Shown: positions 9,107 through 18,230, counted from the stretch's first letter. The stretch is DNA of 64,000 bases from Myxococcaceae bacterium JPH2 (GCA_016458225.1 JAEMGR010000038.1:62001-126000), one strand, 5' to 3'. Made by a program: numbers and translations. The notes: generated from the sequence alone by a model not told the origin.

Positions 9107-9888
9107 GCCGCGCCTGTGTCCTGCTCGCCCTCGTCCTCGCGTGCGCGTGTGGCAGCAACAGCGCGTCGCTGCCCGCGCCGGAGATTCTCTCGCTCGTCCC
9201 CAACTCCCAGCGCACCAACGAGAAGGGCGAACTCACCGTGTCGTTCGACGCCGTCTACGCCGTGCGCGTGGACTACGGCCGCGAGCAGGTCAGCTCCGAG
9301 CAGGCGGCGAGCGGGCGCGTCTGGGTGGGCGGCGTCGAGGCGCGCGTCGTGCGGTTCGACGCGGCGGGAACGGTCGTCGTCACCGTCCCCGAGGAACTGG
9401 GCCCGGGTGAATACGAAGTGAAGCTCGTGCTCGCGGATGGGCGCGAGGCGGTGGCGCAGCAGGTGTTCGCCATCCGGACGCCCGGCGAATCGGATCCTCC
9501 CGCGAAGGATCACCCGGATGCGGGCCCCGTCGACGCGGGCTCGGGCTCCGATGCCGGCGCGCAGGAGGACGACCCCGCGCTCCCGTTGATGCGTGGCGAT
9601 GTGACGGGCTACGTCTTCACCAGCGTGGACAGCGTGCAGTACCGCAACGAGTCCTTCACCATCACCGTGGAGGCGCGGGGCCCGCGAGCCGCGGAGTTCA
9701 ATGATTGGGTCCTGCTCGTCAGCACGCGAGGCACGGTGACCCCGAGCCTCATCGGCCCCTTCTCAAAGGGCCGCTGCACGCAGCGAGTCTCCGTGGACGT
9801 CAACGGGGGCAACGTGAAGCTCATCGCGTTCGACTTCTTCGGCGCGCGCGGGGCCTCCAACGGTTTCCAGGTCCGTCACCGCCACTGA
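9103..9888 (+). CDS. Predicted lipoprotein with IPT/TIG-like domain
   Basis: 261 residues from ATG 9103, overlapping the previous stop by 4 nt. A short signal peptide (MSRACVLLALVLACACGS) offers lipidation at Cys14 or Cys16. The next 110 residues read like an IPT/TIG immunoglobulin-like fold (PAPEILSLVPNSQ at the start, LGPGEYEVKLVLADG near its end). An Asp/Ala/Gly linker (about 135-155) leads to a second beta-rich domain. It probably acts at the outer membrane with the upstream barrel protein. The gene ends 8 bp from the convergent RluA-type gene, with no obvious terminator between them. Confidence 0.8.
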   Translation: MSRACVLLALVLACACGSNSASLPAPEILSLVPNSQRTNEKGELTVSFDAVYAVRVDYGREQVSSEQAASGRVWVGGVEARVVRFDAAGTVVVTVPEELGPGEYEVKLVLADGREAVAQQVFAIRTPGESDPPAKDHPDAGPVDAGSGSDAGAQEDDPALPLMRGDVTGYVFTSVDSVQYRNESFTITVEARGPRAAEFNDWVLLVSTRGTVTPSLIGPFSKGRCTQRVSVDVNGGNVKLIAFDFFGARGASNGFQVRHRH

Positions 9889-9895
9889 GCCCGCC

Positions 9896-10591
9896 TCAAC
9901 CGGCGCGACGCAGCAGCACCAACGCCTGGGCCATGTCGTCCGCGAGCGGGGCCTCCACCGCGCGAGCGGCCACGCCAGGCAGCTCCGGCCACTCCACCCG
10001 CGCGGCATGAAGCGGCGTGCGGGCCATGACGACGTCGCCGCCCTCCCCTCCCAGGTCCGCTGCGGTGAGGGGCGCCTCGCGTCCGTATTGGTGATCCACC
10101 AACAACGGATACCCTTGCGCAAGCAGGTGCACGCGAATCTGGTGCGTCCTGCCCGTGAGCGGCTCGGCCTCTACGAACGAGGCCCGCGCGAACGTCTCCA
10201 CCGGCCGGATGCGAGTCCGCGAGGGCTTCCCCTCCGGCTCCTCCGGACGCGCGACGCGCATGCGGCCCTTGCGCCCGGCGATGAGCGGCGCGTCCACCAT
10301 GCGAGGTGATTCGACGCGGCCCTCCACCAGCGCCACGTAGCGCTTGCGCACCTTGCCGGACTCGAAGGCTTGCGACAGCGCGCGGTGCACGCCCGCGTCC
10401 AGCGCGAACACGAGCGCGCCCGAGGTGTCCCGATCCAACCGGTGCACCACGAAGACCTTGCGACCGAGGCGGCCCTCCAGCGACTCGCGCAGGGAGGGAC
10501 CGCCGTCGCGCCCGGGGATGACGACGACTCCCGCGGGCTTGTCCACCACGAGCACCCCGCCGCCCTCGAAGAGGATGCGGACGTCGGTCAC
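9896..10591 (-). CDS. RluA-family pseudouridine synthase
   Basis: 231 residues from GTG 10591. A GGAG lies 5 nt before this start, and the GTGA overlaps the stop of the peptidase gene. The catalytic motif HRLDRDTSG (Asp53) is the RluA/RluC/RluD signature. VVDKPAGVVV at the N-terminus and GRTHQIRVHLLAQG later are family blocks. It isomerises uridine to pseudouridine in rRNA or tRNA; the exact target is not predictable. No S4 domain is present, and the protein is shorter than RluC/RluD (about 320), closer to RluA or TruC. It is the last gene of the 16.4-9.9 kb operon. Confidence 0.93.
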   Translation of the reverse strand: MTDVRILFEGGGVLVVDKPAGVVVIPGRDGGPSLRESLEGRLGRKVFVVHRLDRDTSGALVFALDAGVHRALSQAFESGKVRKRYVALVEGRVESPRMVDAPLIAGRKGRMRVARPEEPEGKPSRTRIRPVETFARASFVEAEPLTGRTHQIRVHLLAQGYPLLVDHQYGREAPLTAADLGGEGGDVVMARTPLHAARVEWPELPGVAARAVEAPLADDMAQALVLLRRAG

Positions 10592-12102
10592 TCGTACTCC
10601 GACGCGGACACCACCGTGATGGGGCCGAGTCCTTCGAGGAGCGGCTTGACCTCGGCGGCCTTGCCCAGCACGACGATGAGGGGCGCCTCCGCGAAGCAGT
10701 ACTTCTTGGCCGCGGCGGCCACCTGCTGCGGTGTCACCGCGCGCAAGCGGTCGCGGAACTTCTCCACCCAGTCGTCTCCCAGCCCGTGCATCCGGATGTC
10801 GGAGATGATCGACGCGATGGACTCGTTCGTCTCGGTGCGCAGCGGATACAGGCCCGCCAGGTAGTTCTGGCCGTCCTGCAGCTCTCGGGGCTTCAGGCCC
10901 TTCTGCCGAACGCCCCCCACCTCCGCGAGCGCCACGTCGATGATCTCGCGCGTGGAGGCCGTCTTGGTGAAGGTCGTCACCGCGAACGTGCCGCCGGCGT
11001 TCATCGGATCGAACCACGAGCTGACGCCGTAGGTGAGGCCGCGATTGACGCGGATCTCGTTCATCAGGCGCGACGTGAAGCCACCGCCCAGCGCGATGTT
11101 CATCGCCGTCGCGGGGAAGTAGTCCGGGTGGCCCATCCGGAAGCCCGGGCCGCCCAGGCGCACCTGGGACTGGGTCTGATCCGGCTTGTCCACCAGCAGG
11201 ACCTGTCCCGCGCGGGCCACGGCCTCCACCGGGGGCACGACCGGCGCGGAGTCCGGTCCTCCGGTCCAGTCCGCGAAGGCCTGCTCCGCCTCGGCGGCCA
11301 CCGTCTCCGGGACGAGCGCGCCCACCACCACGAGCATCGCGACCTTGGGGCCCAGGTGCTCGCGGTGGAAGCGCACCACGTCGTCCCGGGTGAACGTGCC
11401 CACGCTTCGCGCGGATCCGCCCACGTCGTGCCCGTAGGGGTGGTCACCCCAGAGCGCCTGCGAGAACGCGCGGTCGGCGATGACGGACGGGTCATCCAGG
11501 TCGTTGGCGAACTGGGCCAGGGCGCGGTCGCGCGCGTCGTCCACCTCCGACTGGGGAAACGAGGGCTCGCGAACAATCTGGCCGAGCACCGCCATCATCG
11601 CCGAGAAGTGCTCCGCGGGCGTCGTGACGTAGACGGAGAACGAGTCCTCGCTCACGCCCGTGGAGACGCTGGCGCCGACGAACTCGATGGCCTCGTCGAG
11701 TTCATCCGCGCTCATCCGCGCGGTGCCTCGGCGCAGCAGGCGGGCGGTGAAGTCCGCGAGTCCGGCCTTGCCCACTGGATCCACCGCGCTGCCCGCGCGC
11801 ATCACCAGGCGCATCGACACGAGCGGCAGAGGCCCGCGCTCGGCCGCGATGACCTTCAGGCCGCTGGACGTGATGCTCTCGTGGAGCGCGGGCAGCTTGA
11901 GCAAGCCCGTGGTGGCCGGCTGCGTGGCCTTCTTCGGCGCGGACTTCCGAGCCGGGGCCTTCTTCGCGGCGCCGCGGGTCGGACGCGAGGGCACGGCGGC
12001 GCTCCGGCGCGCGAACTTCGCGGCCTTCCGGGCGGGCTTCTTCGAGGTGGCGGTCTTTCGGGAGGCCATTCGCGGGGACTTTCCTTGGGTTGGGCGGCTC
12101 AC
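10588..12102 (-). CDS. M16 peptidase family subunit lacking the zinc motif, with basic N-terminal tail
   Basis: 504 residues from GTG 12102, with a GAGGA Shine-Dalgarno about 7 nt upstream and GTGA overlap with the upstream peptidase stop. Residues about 12-70 are Lys/Arg/Ala/Pro-rich (KKPARKAAKFARR, AAKKAPARKSAPKK), like histone H1-type tails. The M16 fold follows, but the place of the HxxEH zinc motif reads GLADFTARLLRRGT, so zinc cannot be bound there. The C-terminal half keeps the Arg...Tyr pair (SRLMNEIRVNRGLTYGVSS) used to hold substrate. This matches the non-catalytic subunit of heterodimeric bacterial M16B peptidases, with the partner encoded immediately upstream. Confidence 0.92.
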   Translation of the reverse strand: MSRPTQGKSPRMASRKTATSKKPARKAAKFARRSAAVPSRPTRGAAKKAPARKSAPKKATQPATTGLLKLPALHESITSSGLKVIAAERGPLPLVSMRLVMRAGSAVDPVGKAGLADFTARLLRRGTARMSADELDEAIEFVGASVSTGVSEDSFSVYVTTPAEHFSAMMAVLGQIVREPSFPQSEVDDARDRALAQFANDLDDPSVIADRAFSQALWGDHPYGHDVGGSARSVGTFTRDDVVRFHREHLGPKVAMLVVVGALVPETVAAEAEQAFADWTGGPDSAPVVPPVEAVARAGQVLLVDKPDQTQSQVRLGGPGFRMGHPDYFPATAMNIALGGGFTSRLMNEIRVNRGLTYGVSSWFDPMNAGGTFAVTTFTKTASTREIIDVALAEVGGVRQKGLKPRELQDGQNYLAGLYPLRTETNESIASIISDIRMHGLGDDWVEKFRDRLRAVTPQQVAAAAKKYCFAEAPLIVVLGKAAEVKPLLEGLGPITVVSASEYE

Positions 12103-13415
12103 GCGTCGTCCTCGGCCTCGGGGACGAGCGTCACCACGGAGCGGCGCTCGGGCGCGAAGTACTTCGCGGCGGCGGCCATCACCTGCTCGTTCGTCACGGA
12201 CGCGTAGTACGACGGGAGGGCCAGGCCCTCGCGCCAGTCGCCCAGCAGCGCCTCATAGTGTCCGAGCGCGTGCCCGCGACCACTGTTGGTGGCCAGCTCG
12301 CGCACGTGATCCGAGCGCAGGTTGTTCTTCGCCTTCTGAAGCTCGCGCTCGGTGACGCCCTCGCGCGCCAGCCGCTCGAGTTCCGCGTAGAGCAGCCCCT
12401 CCACCTTGGCGGGATCCGAGTCCGGCTTCAGCTCCAGGTAGAAGAGGATGGTCCCCGGGTCGATGCGCCAGCTCCAGTCGAGCATCACCGAGACGGCTTC
12501 CTTCTTCTCGTAGACGAGCGACTTCACGAGCCGGCTGCCCTCGCCCTTGGTGAGGACGTACTGGACCACGTCCAGGACGCGCGTGTCCTCGTCGCGCGCG
12601 GACGGGCCATGGAAGCCGATCATCACGGACGGGGACTGCGCGGGGTGGTGCACGACGGCGCGGCGCTCGCCCTTCTGTGCCGGCTCGGCGTTGAGCACGG
12701 GCGCCGGCGCGGGGCCGCGGGGGATGTCTCCGTAGTAGCGGCGCACGAGCGCCAGCGTCTTCTTCGGATCGATGTCCCCGACGATGTAGAGCACCGCGTT
12801 GTTGGGGGCGTAGTACGTGCGGAAGTACGCCTCGCAGTCCTGCCGGGTGATGGCCTCGATGTCCGCCATCCAGCCGATGACGGGCCAGCGGTACGCGTGC
12901 GCCTTGTAGACGAGCGTGCCCAGCTCCTCGTCCATCATCCCGGGGATGTCGTTGTCCACGCGGACGCGGCGCTCCTCCATGACGACCTGGCGCTCGCTGG
13001 CGAGCGTGGTGTCGGAGATGCGCAGCGAGCGCATGCGATCCGACTCCAGGTCGAGGACCGTCTCCAGCGCGTCCGCGGAGAAGTCGTCGTAGTACACGGT
13101 CATGTCATTGGACGTGTACGCGTTCGAGCGGCCGCCGTTGGACTCCAGCGTCTTGTCGAACATCTTGGGGCCGTACTTCTTGGCCCCGTTGAACATCATG
13201 TGCTCGAACAGGTGGCTGATGCCGGTGATGCCGGGGCGCTCATTGCGGCTGCCCACCTGGAAGAAGGTGTAGAGGCTGACCACCGGGGCCTGATGGTTCG
13301 CCAGCAGGCGGACCTTGAGGCCGTTGGGAAGCGTTGCCTCATGGACATCGAAGAGGGACTGGAGAGCGGGGTCCACCGCGCGCGCGGCGGAGGACCGCGG
13401 GGATGCCTTGGACAT
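12099..13415 (-). CDS. M16 family zinc metallopeptidase (active subunit)
   Basis: 438 residues. The inverted zinc motif HxxEH is intact: HLFEH at residues 68-72, with a third ligand Glu147/148 in VVMEERR about 75 residues later. N-terminal LPNGLKVRLLANHQAPVVS and the block NGGRSNAYTSNDMT are typical of M16B peptidases, which degrade or process peptides inside a closed chamber formed by two subunits. The next gene encodes an inactive homologue that overlaps it by 4 nt, so the working enzyme is probably a heterodimer. No signal peptide is visible, so the product is probably cytoplasmic. The substrate is unknown. Confidence 0.95.
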   Translation of the reverse strand: MSKASPRSSAARAVDPALQSLFDVHEATLPNGLKVRLLANHQAPVVSLYTFFQVGSRNERPGITGISHLFEHMMFNGAKKYGPKMFDKTLESNGGRSNAYTSNDMTVYYDDFSADALETVLDLESDRMRSLRISDTTLASERQVVMEERRVRVDNDIPGMMDEELGTLVYKAHAYRWPVIGWMADIEAITRQDCEAYFRTYYAPNNAVLYIVGDIDPKKTLALVRRYYGDIPRGPAPAPVLNAEPAQKGERRAVVHHPAQSPSVMIGFHGPSARDEDTRVLDVVQYVLTKGEGSRLVKSLVYEKKEAVSVMLDWSWRIDPGTILFYLELKPDSDPAKVEGLLYAELERLAREGVTERELQKAKNNLRSDHVRELATNSGRGHALGHYEALLGDWREGLALPSYYASVTNEQVMAAAAKYFAPERRSVVTLVPEAEDDA

Positions 13416-13441
13416 AGGCCCCCACCGTATACATGCCGTGT

Positions 13442-14107
13442 CTAGAGATCCACGGCCCCGATACGCAGGGCCATCACCACGGCCTCCACATGGGAGTTGA
13501 CGCCCATCTTCCGGTAGATATGCGACAGGTGCGTGCGCACCGTGCGCCGCTCCATCGTCATCACCTGCCCCACCTCGGCGTTGGACAGCCCCTTGGCCAC
13601 GAAGCGAAGGACCTCGAACTCCTTGGGCGTCAGGCCCCAGGGGTTCTCGGGCTTGGACGCCGTGGGCTTCGCCTGGACGGAGTGGAAGTAGTTCCAGAAC
13701 TTCCGCGCGATGATGGGCTCCAGCACGGTGCCACCCTCCATCACCTCCTGGATGCCCGAGCGGATCTTCTCCGGCCCCACGCGCTTGACGAGGTAGCCCG
13801 AGGCGCCCGCCTGGATGGCCTCGTAGACCTTCTGCTCGTCCTCGAACGACGTGAGGATGAGGATCTCCACCTCGGGCGCGCGGCGCTTCACCTTCTGGGT
13901 GACCTGGATGCCGTGCAGGCCGGGCAGCTCCAGGTCCAGCAGCACGAGCTGCGGGCGCTCCCGGACGATGTCCTCCACCGCCTGTTCGCCGTCTTGCGAC
14001 GTGCCCACGACCTCCAGCTCCGGAAAGGTGCCCAGCACCTTCACCAGGTTCTTCAAGAGCTGCGGTTGATCCTCGACGACGAAGATGCGGGTGCGTTCCA
14101 TGGTCAT
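13442..14107 (-). CDS. NarL/FixJ-type response regulator
   Basis: 221 residues. The receiver domain (about 5-125) has the acidic pair VVEDQ, phospho-acceptor Asp58 in LLDLELPG, Thr/Ser in LILTSFED and the conserved Lys in GYLVKRVG. A LuxR-type HTH follows (about 155-215: LTPKEFEVLRFVAKGLSNAEVG and RTVRTHLSHIYRKMGV). The start ATG at 14107 overlaps the stop of the pseudokinase gene; a second ATG two codons later is equally possible and better spaced from GAGG. No histidine kinase lies next to it, so its phospho-donor is elsewhere, or it is controlled by the co-encoded membrane pseudokinase (inference). Confidence 0.94.
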   Translation of the reverse strand: MTMERTRIFVVEDQPQLLKNLVKVLGTFPELEVVGTSQDGEQAVEDIVRERPQLVLLDLELPGLHGIQVTQKVKRRAPEVEILILTSFEDEQKVYEAIQAGASGYLVKRVGPEKIRSGIQEVMEGGTVLEPIIARKFWNYFHSVQAKPTASKPENPWGLTPKEFEVLRFVAKGLSNAEVGQVMTMERRTVRTHLSHIYRKMGVNSHVEAVVMALRIGAVDL

Positions 14108-16131
14108 CGCCTCGGGGACTGGAAGTGCTCCTCCAACTTCTGGTGCTGCCCGCGCGTGAAGCGCAGATCGAACGATTTGTCCTCGCCCGTTCCGTTGGCC
14201 ACCACGCGGATGTGTCGCGAGCCCACCTTCACCGGGTAGCGGACCAACGGCGTGCGCCGATTGAGGCGAATGCCGTCGATGTACACCGTGGCGGGCACGT
14301 TGGTGTGCAGGGACAGGTAGCCCCGCTGAGCTCGCGTCGCCGCGTCCTCGGCGTCGCCCCCGTCATCCTCGGCGGGCATCGGCACGGCGACGGGCGGGGT
14401 CGCGGTGATGGGGCGCAGGGCGCTCGGATTGCGGAACTCACCATCCGGAGGAGGATTGGGCGGCGCAGGCGTGGGCGCGCGGCGAATCATGGGCGGGCGC
14501 TCATCCAGCGCGCTTCCACCCGAGGGCGTGCGATTGCTCATGCGCCACGCGCCGATCGCCACGACGCAGGCGCCAATCATGGACGCGGAGAGCACGAACA
14601 CGCGCAGGCGAGCCCGTCGCTCCGCGGCCCGGGCCATCGCGAACTCCTCGGTGGCCAGGCGCTTTCCCACGATGGGGTTGGAGACGCTGGACGGCGGAGG
14701 CAGCGCGATGTCGCTGCGGGCCTTCGCGTCGGCGCCGCGCGGCGGTCCTGCACGAGCGGCGGCGAGGGCCGCGGCGCGCCGGCTGAAGATGGACGGCTCG
14801 TCGTCGTCTTCCGGAGGCAACGGCTCGGCGAAGTCCTCGATGACCTTCACGCGCGGATTGCGCTGCGCGGGCTTGGCGGACACGGCGCCGGAGGCACCAT
14901 GGTGCGGGCGGCGAGACTTCGCGGGCGCCGCACCGGGCGGAGCGTCCCAGGCTTGTGCGATGACCTCTGGGCTCTCGAAGGCGGTCCCCTCCCCCTCTGC
15001 CACGGGCGCCGTTCCCGCATGGGTCAACGAGCCGATGGGCGCGTCTTCCTGCGGCTCGAAGTCCTGGGGGCGGTACTCCTCGAACATCGGAGACGCCTCC
15101 TGGGTCTCGGCGACGGCCTCCATGTCGGTGAGGGAGCGGCTGTACGGCGCGCGCTGGACGACGGAGGCCTCCAGCTCCTCGGCGTGCAGGGACTCCACCT
15201 CGGCGCCGGACACAGGCAGGAGCGTGAAGTCGTCAGCGAAAGGCACGGGCCCCAGCGTGGCCACGCTCACCTCGTTGGGGAACAGCTCGCCGACGAACCG
15301 GCGCACGTCCTCCGGGCCCGGCATTCCACCGCTCGCGGACAGGAAGTTGCGGAGCGCGCCAGCGAACTCTCCGCACGAGCGGAACCGACGCTGCGGCGTG
15401 GGATCCAACGCGCGCATGATGATGGGATCCATGCGCGCGTTGAGACGGCGATCCAATCGACTGGGCGGCGGCAGTGACTCGCGCCGGGTGCTGACCCCGC
15501 TGCCCGGCACCACGGCCTCGCGCAGGGTCAGCAGCTCGTACGCCACGGCCCCCAGCGAGTAGATGTCCGACTGCGCGGTTGGCGCCTCGCCGCGCGACAC
15601 CTCCAGCGCGCGGTAGGCGCTGCGCCCGCGGTTCGCGAAGCTCTTCTTGAGCTGCGGCACGGCGAGCAAGGCCTTCAGCGCGCCGAAGTCACAGACAGCC
15701 GGAAGTCCCTCGCGAGACAGCAGCAGATTGCCCGGGGTGAGCGCGCCGTGGACGACCCCAGCCTCGTGCGCGAGCTGCACCGCATCCAGGAGCTGGATGA
15801 CGATGTGGAGTGCCACGGGCGTGGGAAGCAGCACCTCCTTCGTGTTGAGGCGCTGGAGCGCGACGCCCAGCGTGGCGCCGTCCACGTCCTGGCGCACCAC
15901 CGCGAGCCGCTGCTTCACGAAGCCCATGTCCAGCACGTGCAGGATGCCGGGGTGGCGCACCGGCTGGAGCGCGCGCGTCGTGTCCGCGAGGTCTCTCGCG
16001 TAGGCGGGATCCGACGTCTTGGGGTGGAACAGCTTCACCGCGACTTCGCCCGCGGGGAGCTGGAGGGCGTCGTAGAGTTCCGCGAGGTCGCCGGACTCGA
16101 CGCGGCCCACAAGACGATAGGAGGCGCTCAT
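14104..16131 (-). CDS. Membrane-anchored Ser/Thr pseudokinase with PEGA-like C-terminal domain
   Basis: 675 residues from ATG 16131. The N-terminal 275 residues have the protein kinase fold: VAVKLFHPK (Lys33), DFG at 148-150, SDIYSLGAVAYELLT. The catalytic loop reads HGALTPGN (128-135) instead of HRDxKPxN, so both the catalytic Asp and the Lys are missing, and the glycine loop is degenerate (GRVESGDLAELY). Phosphotransfer is therefore unlikely. A long acidic/Pro-rich linker, one membrane helix (FVLSASMIGACVVAIGAW) and a PEGA-like periplasmic domain (GYLSLHTNVPATVYIDGIRL) follow. It is coupled by 4-nt overlaps to the zinc-ribbon gene upstream and the response regulator downstream. Confidence 0.9.
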   Translation of the reverse strand: MSASYRLVGRVESGDLAELYDALQLPAGEVAVKLFHPKTSDPAYARDLADTTRALQPVRHPGILHVLDMGFVKQRLAVVRQDVDGATLGVALQRLNTKEVLLPTPVALHIVIQLLDAVQLAHEAGVVHGALTPGNLLLSREGLPAVCDFGALKALLAVPQLKKSFANRGRSAYRALEVSRGEAPTAQSDIYSLGAVAYELLTLREAVVPGSGVSTRRESLPPPSRLDRRLNARMDPIIMRALDPTPQRRFRSCGEFAGALRNFLSASGGMPGPEDVRRFVGELFPNEVSVATLGPVPFADDFTLLPVSGAEVESLHAEELEASVVQRAPYSRSLTDMEAVAETQEASPMFEEYRPQDFEPQEDAPIGSLTHAGTAPVAEGEGTAFESPEVIAQAWDAPPGAAPAKSRRPHHGASGAVSAKPAQRNPRVKVIEDFAEPLPPEDDDEPSIFSRRAAALAAARAGPPRGADAKARSDIALPPPSSVSNPIVGKRLATEEFAMARAAERRARLRVFVLSASMIGACVVAIGAWRMSNRTPSGGSALDERPPMIRRAPTPAPPNPPPDGEFRNPSALRPITATPPVAVPMPAEDDGGDAEDAATRAQRGYLSLHTNVPATVYIDGIRLNRRTPLVRYPVKVGSRHIRVVANGTGEDKSFDLRFTRGQHQKLEEHFQSPRR

Positions 16132-16448
16132 GACTTCTTTCGCGAGGGCTGGCGCCGACGCACGGCGGAGAAGACGAACCCGCACCACACACAGGACTCC
16201 CCGCGTCGTCCCCTGGGAAGTTCCAGGGTGCAACCCGGGCAGCGTGGCCTGGCGCGTTCGGCTGCGACAGGCTTCGCGGTCGCGGTGCGCGAGGCGGTGG
16301 TCGCGCGCGTGACGGGACGTGGGGCGGAGGCCCGGAGTCGGGCCTCGAGGCGACGCACCCGGTCCTCGAGCGCGGCGATCCGCGCGGACAAGCGCGCATG
16401 GACCTCCTCGGCGGGCACCGAGGTCTGGCGTCGGACGGGGGAGCGCAT
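16128..16448 (-). CDS. Small coiled-coil / zinc-ribbon protein
   Basis: 106 residues if ATG 16448 is used; a TTG at 16490 is an alternative, and neither has a strong Shine-Dalgarno. Residues about 15-40 form a heptad-rich helix (LSARIAALEDRVRRLEARLR), then an Ala/Thr/Arg linker, then two CxxC pairs (CPGC, CVWC) 17 residues apart that can bind one zinc. The basic C-terminus ends RRRQPSRKKS. The stop overlaps the pseudokinase start (ATGA), so it leads the operon. Function unknown; the layout suggests a small oligomeric adaptor. It is short, but the overlap and Cys pattern support it as real. Confidence 0.7.
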   Translation of the reverse strand: MRSPVRRQTSVPAEEVHARLSARIAALEDRVRRLEARLRASAPRPVTRATTASRTATAKPVAAERARPRCPGCTLELPRGRRGESCVWCGFVFSAVRRRQPSRKKS

Positions 16449-16520
16449 CTTAAGTTCGAGAGCGTGCCATGCTCCCTCCGAGGCCGGCAAGGAGACGTCG
16501 CGCGCGTCGGGGCGCGTGTT

Positions 16521-18230
16521 ATGTCTAGCGATCCCGTGTCACCGACCCGCCCTCTCGCGAACCCCATCCCTGGCGGACCCTCCGAGGATCCGCTGCACGG
16601 CAGCTTCCGTTCCTCCTTGAGCCGCGATCGCGCTGAGGACGCCGCGCGCCGGGCCCAGGAGCTTCTCACCGATGAGGGGCTCGGCCGCCTGCTGACCACG
16701 CCGCGCGAGCGACGCGAAGTGGTGCCGCGCGCGCGGGAGATCTTCGTCAACCGCAACCTGCGCATGTCCAGCATCGAGCTCGTCGGCTTCGACATGGACT
16801 ACACGCTGGCCATCTACCACATGCGCCGGCTGGAGCAGCTCTCGTATGACATGACGCTGGCGAAGCTGATGACCGAGTACGGCTATCCGCCCGTCATCGG
16901 CCACCTGCTCTACGATCATCACTTCGTCATGCGCGGGCTCGCCGTGGACCGCGTCAACGGGAACATCCTGAAGATGGACCGGTTCGGCCACGTGGGTCGG
17001 GCCTATCACGGCCTGCGTCCGCTCCAGCCGTCCGTCTGGCGCGAGCTGTACCGCTACAAGCGGGTGCGGCTGCGCAATCCGCAGTTCGCCTGGAACGACA
17101 CGCTGTTCGCCCTGCCGGAGACGTACCTCTACTCGGGCATCATCGAGCTGCTGGAGTCGCTCGGGCAGCGCGTGGACTACGGCAAGCTCTACGACGACAT
17201 CCGCGAGGCCATCGACACGGTCCACCGCGACAACTCGCTCAAGCGCGAGGTGCGCAAGGACCTGGGGCGCTACGTCTTCCTGGATCCAGAGCTGGGGCCC
17301 GCGCTGCACAAGCTTCGCTCGGGCGGCAAGCGGCTGTTCCTGCTGACGAACTCGGCGTGGGACTACACGGACGCGGTGATGCGCTACCTGCTGGAAGGGC
17401 AGCTCCCCGAGTATCCGAGCTGGCGCAACTACTTCGACTTCGTCGTGACGAGCGCGCGCAAGCCCTCGTTCTTCACCGAGAACAAGCCGTTCCTGGAGCT
17501 GGACTCGTCCACCGAGGAGGGCCGCCCCCTGCGCGAGGCCACGAGCCTGGAGCGCGGCGCCGTCTACTCGGGCGGAAACCTGGCGCAGTTCGAGGACTTC
17601 ACCGGGCACCGGGGCGAGAACATCCTCTACGTGGGCGACCACATCTACGGCGACATCCTCAAGTCCAAGAAGTCGTCGCTGTGGCGCACGTGCATGGTCG
17701 TCCAGGAGATCGAGGACGAGATCTCCTATACGGACTCGCGACAGGTGGAGATCAACACCCTGTCCGAAGTCGAGGTCACCCGCGCGCGACTCGACGACGA
17801 GGTGAGCCACCACAAGTCGCGGTTGAACACCCTGGAGCGGAAGCTGGAGCGCGAGGGCCTGGAGGGCGACGCGCGAGCGAGCGTGGAGGAGGAGCGCCGC
17901 GCAACCAAGGCCGAGCTGGAGAAGCTGCGCCGCGCCCTGAAGTCCTCCACCGAGATCGCGGACACCCTGGAGCGCGACGTCGAAGAGGGCTTCAATCCGT
18001 ACTGGGGCTTGCTCTTCAAGGAGGGCAACGAGAACAGCCGGTTCGGCTATCAGGTGGAGCAGTACGCGTGTCTCTACACGAGCCGCGTGTCGAACTTCCT
18101 GCACCACTCGCCCATCCAGTACTACCGCTCGCCGCGAGATCAGATGGCGCACGAGCGGGCCGGCGCGCTGTCCAGCAAGATGTCCCCGCTGGGGAGCGAG
18201 GGCCCGCCCAAGGGCTCGGGACGGGAGTAG
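16521..18230 (+). CDS. HAD-superfamily IG 5'-nucleotidase
   Basis: 569 residues from ATG 16521. HAD motif I is FDMDYTLA (nucleophile Asp91, acid Asp93). Motif II is LFLLTNSAWDYT, and the motif III/IV region is ILYVGDHIYGDILKSKK. The cap and C-terminal helical region match the purine 5'-nucleotidase group related to eukaryotic cN-II, found in some bacteria including Legionella and myxobacteria. It would hydrolyse IMP/GMP-type nucleotides. A coiled-coil stretch (about 420-480, ARLDDEVSHHKSRLNTLERKL) is inserted before the C-terminal block. It is divergent from the zinc-ribbon operon with about 70 bp between them. Confidence 0.9.
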   Translation: MSSDPVSPTRPLANPIPGGPSEDPLHGSFRSSLSRDRAEDAARRAQELLTDEGLGRLLTTPRERREVVPRAREIFVNRNLRMSSIELVGFDMDYTLAIYHMRRLEQLSYDMTLAKLMTEYGYPPVIGHLLYDHHFVMRGLAVDRVNGNILKMDRFGHVGRAYHGLRPLQPSVWRELYRYKRVRLRNPQFAWNDTLFALPETYLYSGIIELLESLGQRVDYGKLYDDIREAIDTVHRDNSLKREVRKDLGRYVFLDPELGPALHKLRSGGKRLFLLTNSAWDYTDAVMRYLLEGQLPEYPSWRNYFDFVVTSARKPSFFTENKPFLELDSSTEEGRPLREATSLERGAVYSGGNLAQFEDFTGHRGENILYVGDHIYGDILKSKKSSLWRTCMVVQEIEDEISYTDSRQVEINTLSEVEVTRARLDDEVSHHKSRLNTLERKLEREGLEGDARASVEEERRATKAELEKLRRALKSSTEIADTLERDVEEGFNPYWGLLFKEGNENSRFGYQVEQYACLYTSRVSNFLHHSPIQYYRSPRDQMAHERAGALSSKMSPLGSEGPPKGSGRE

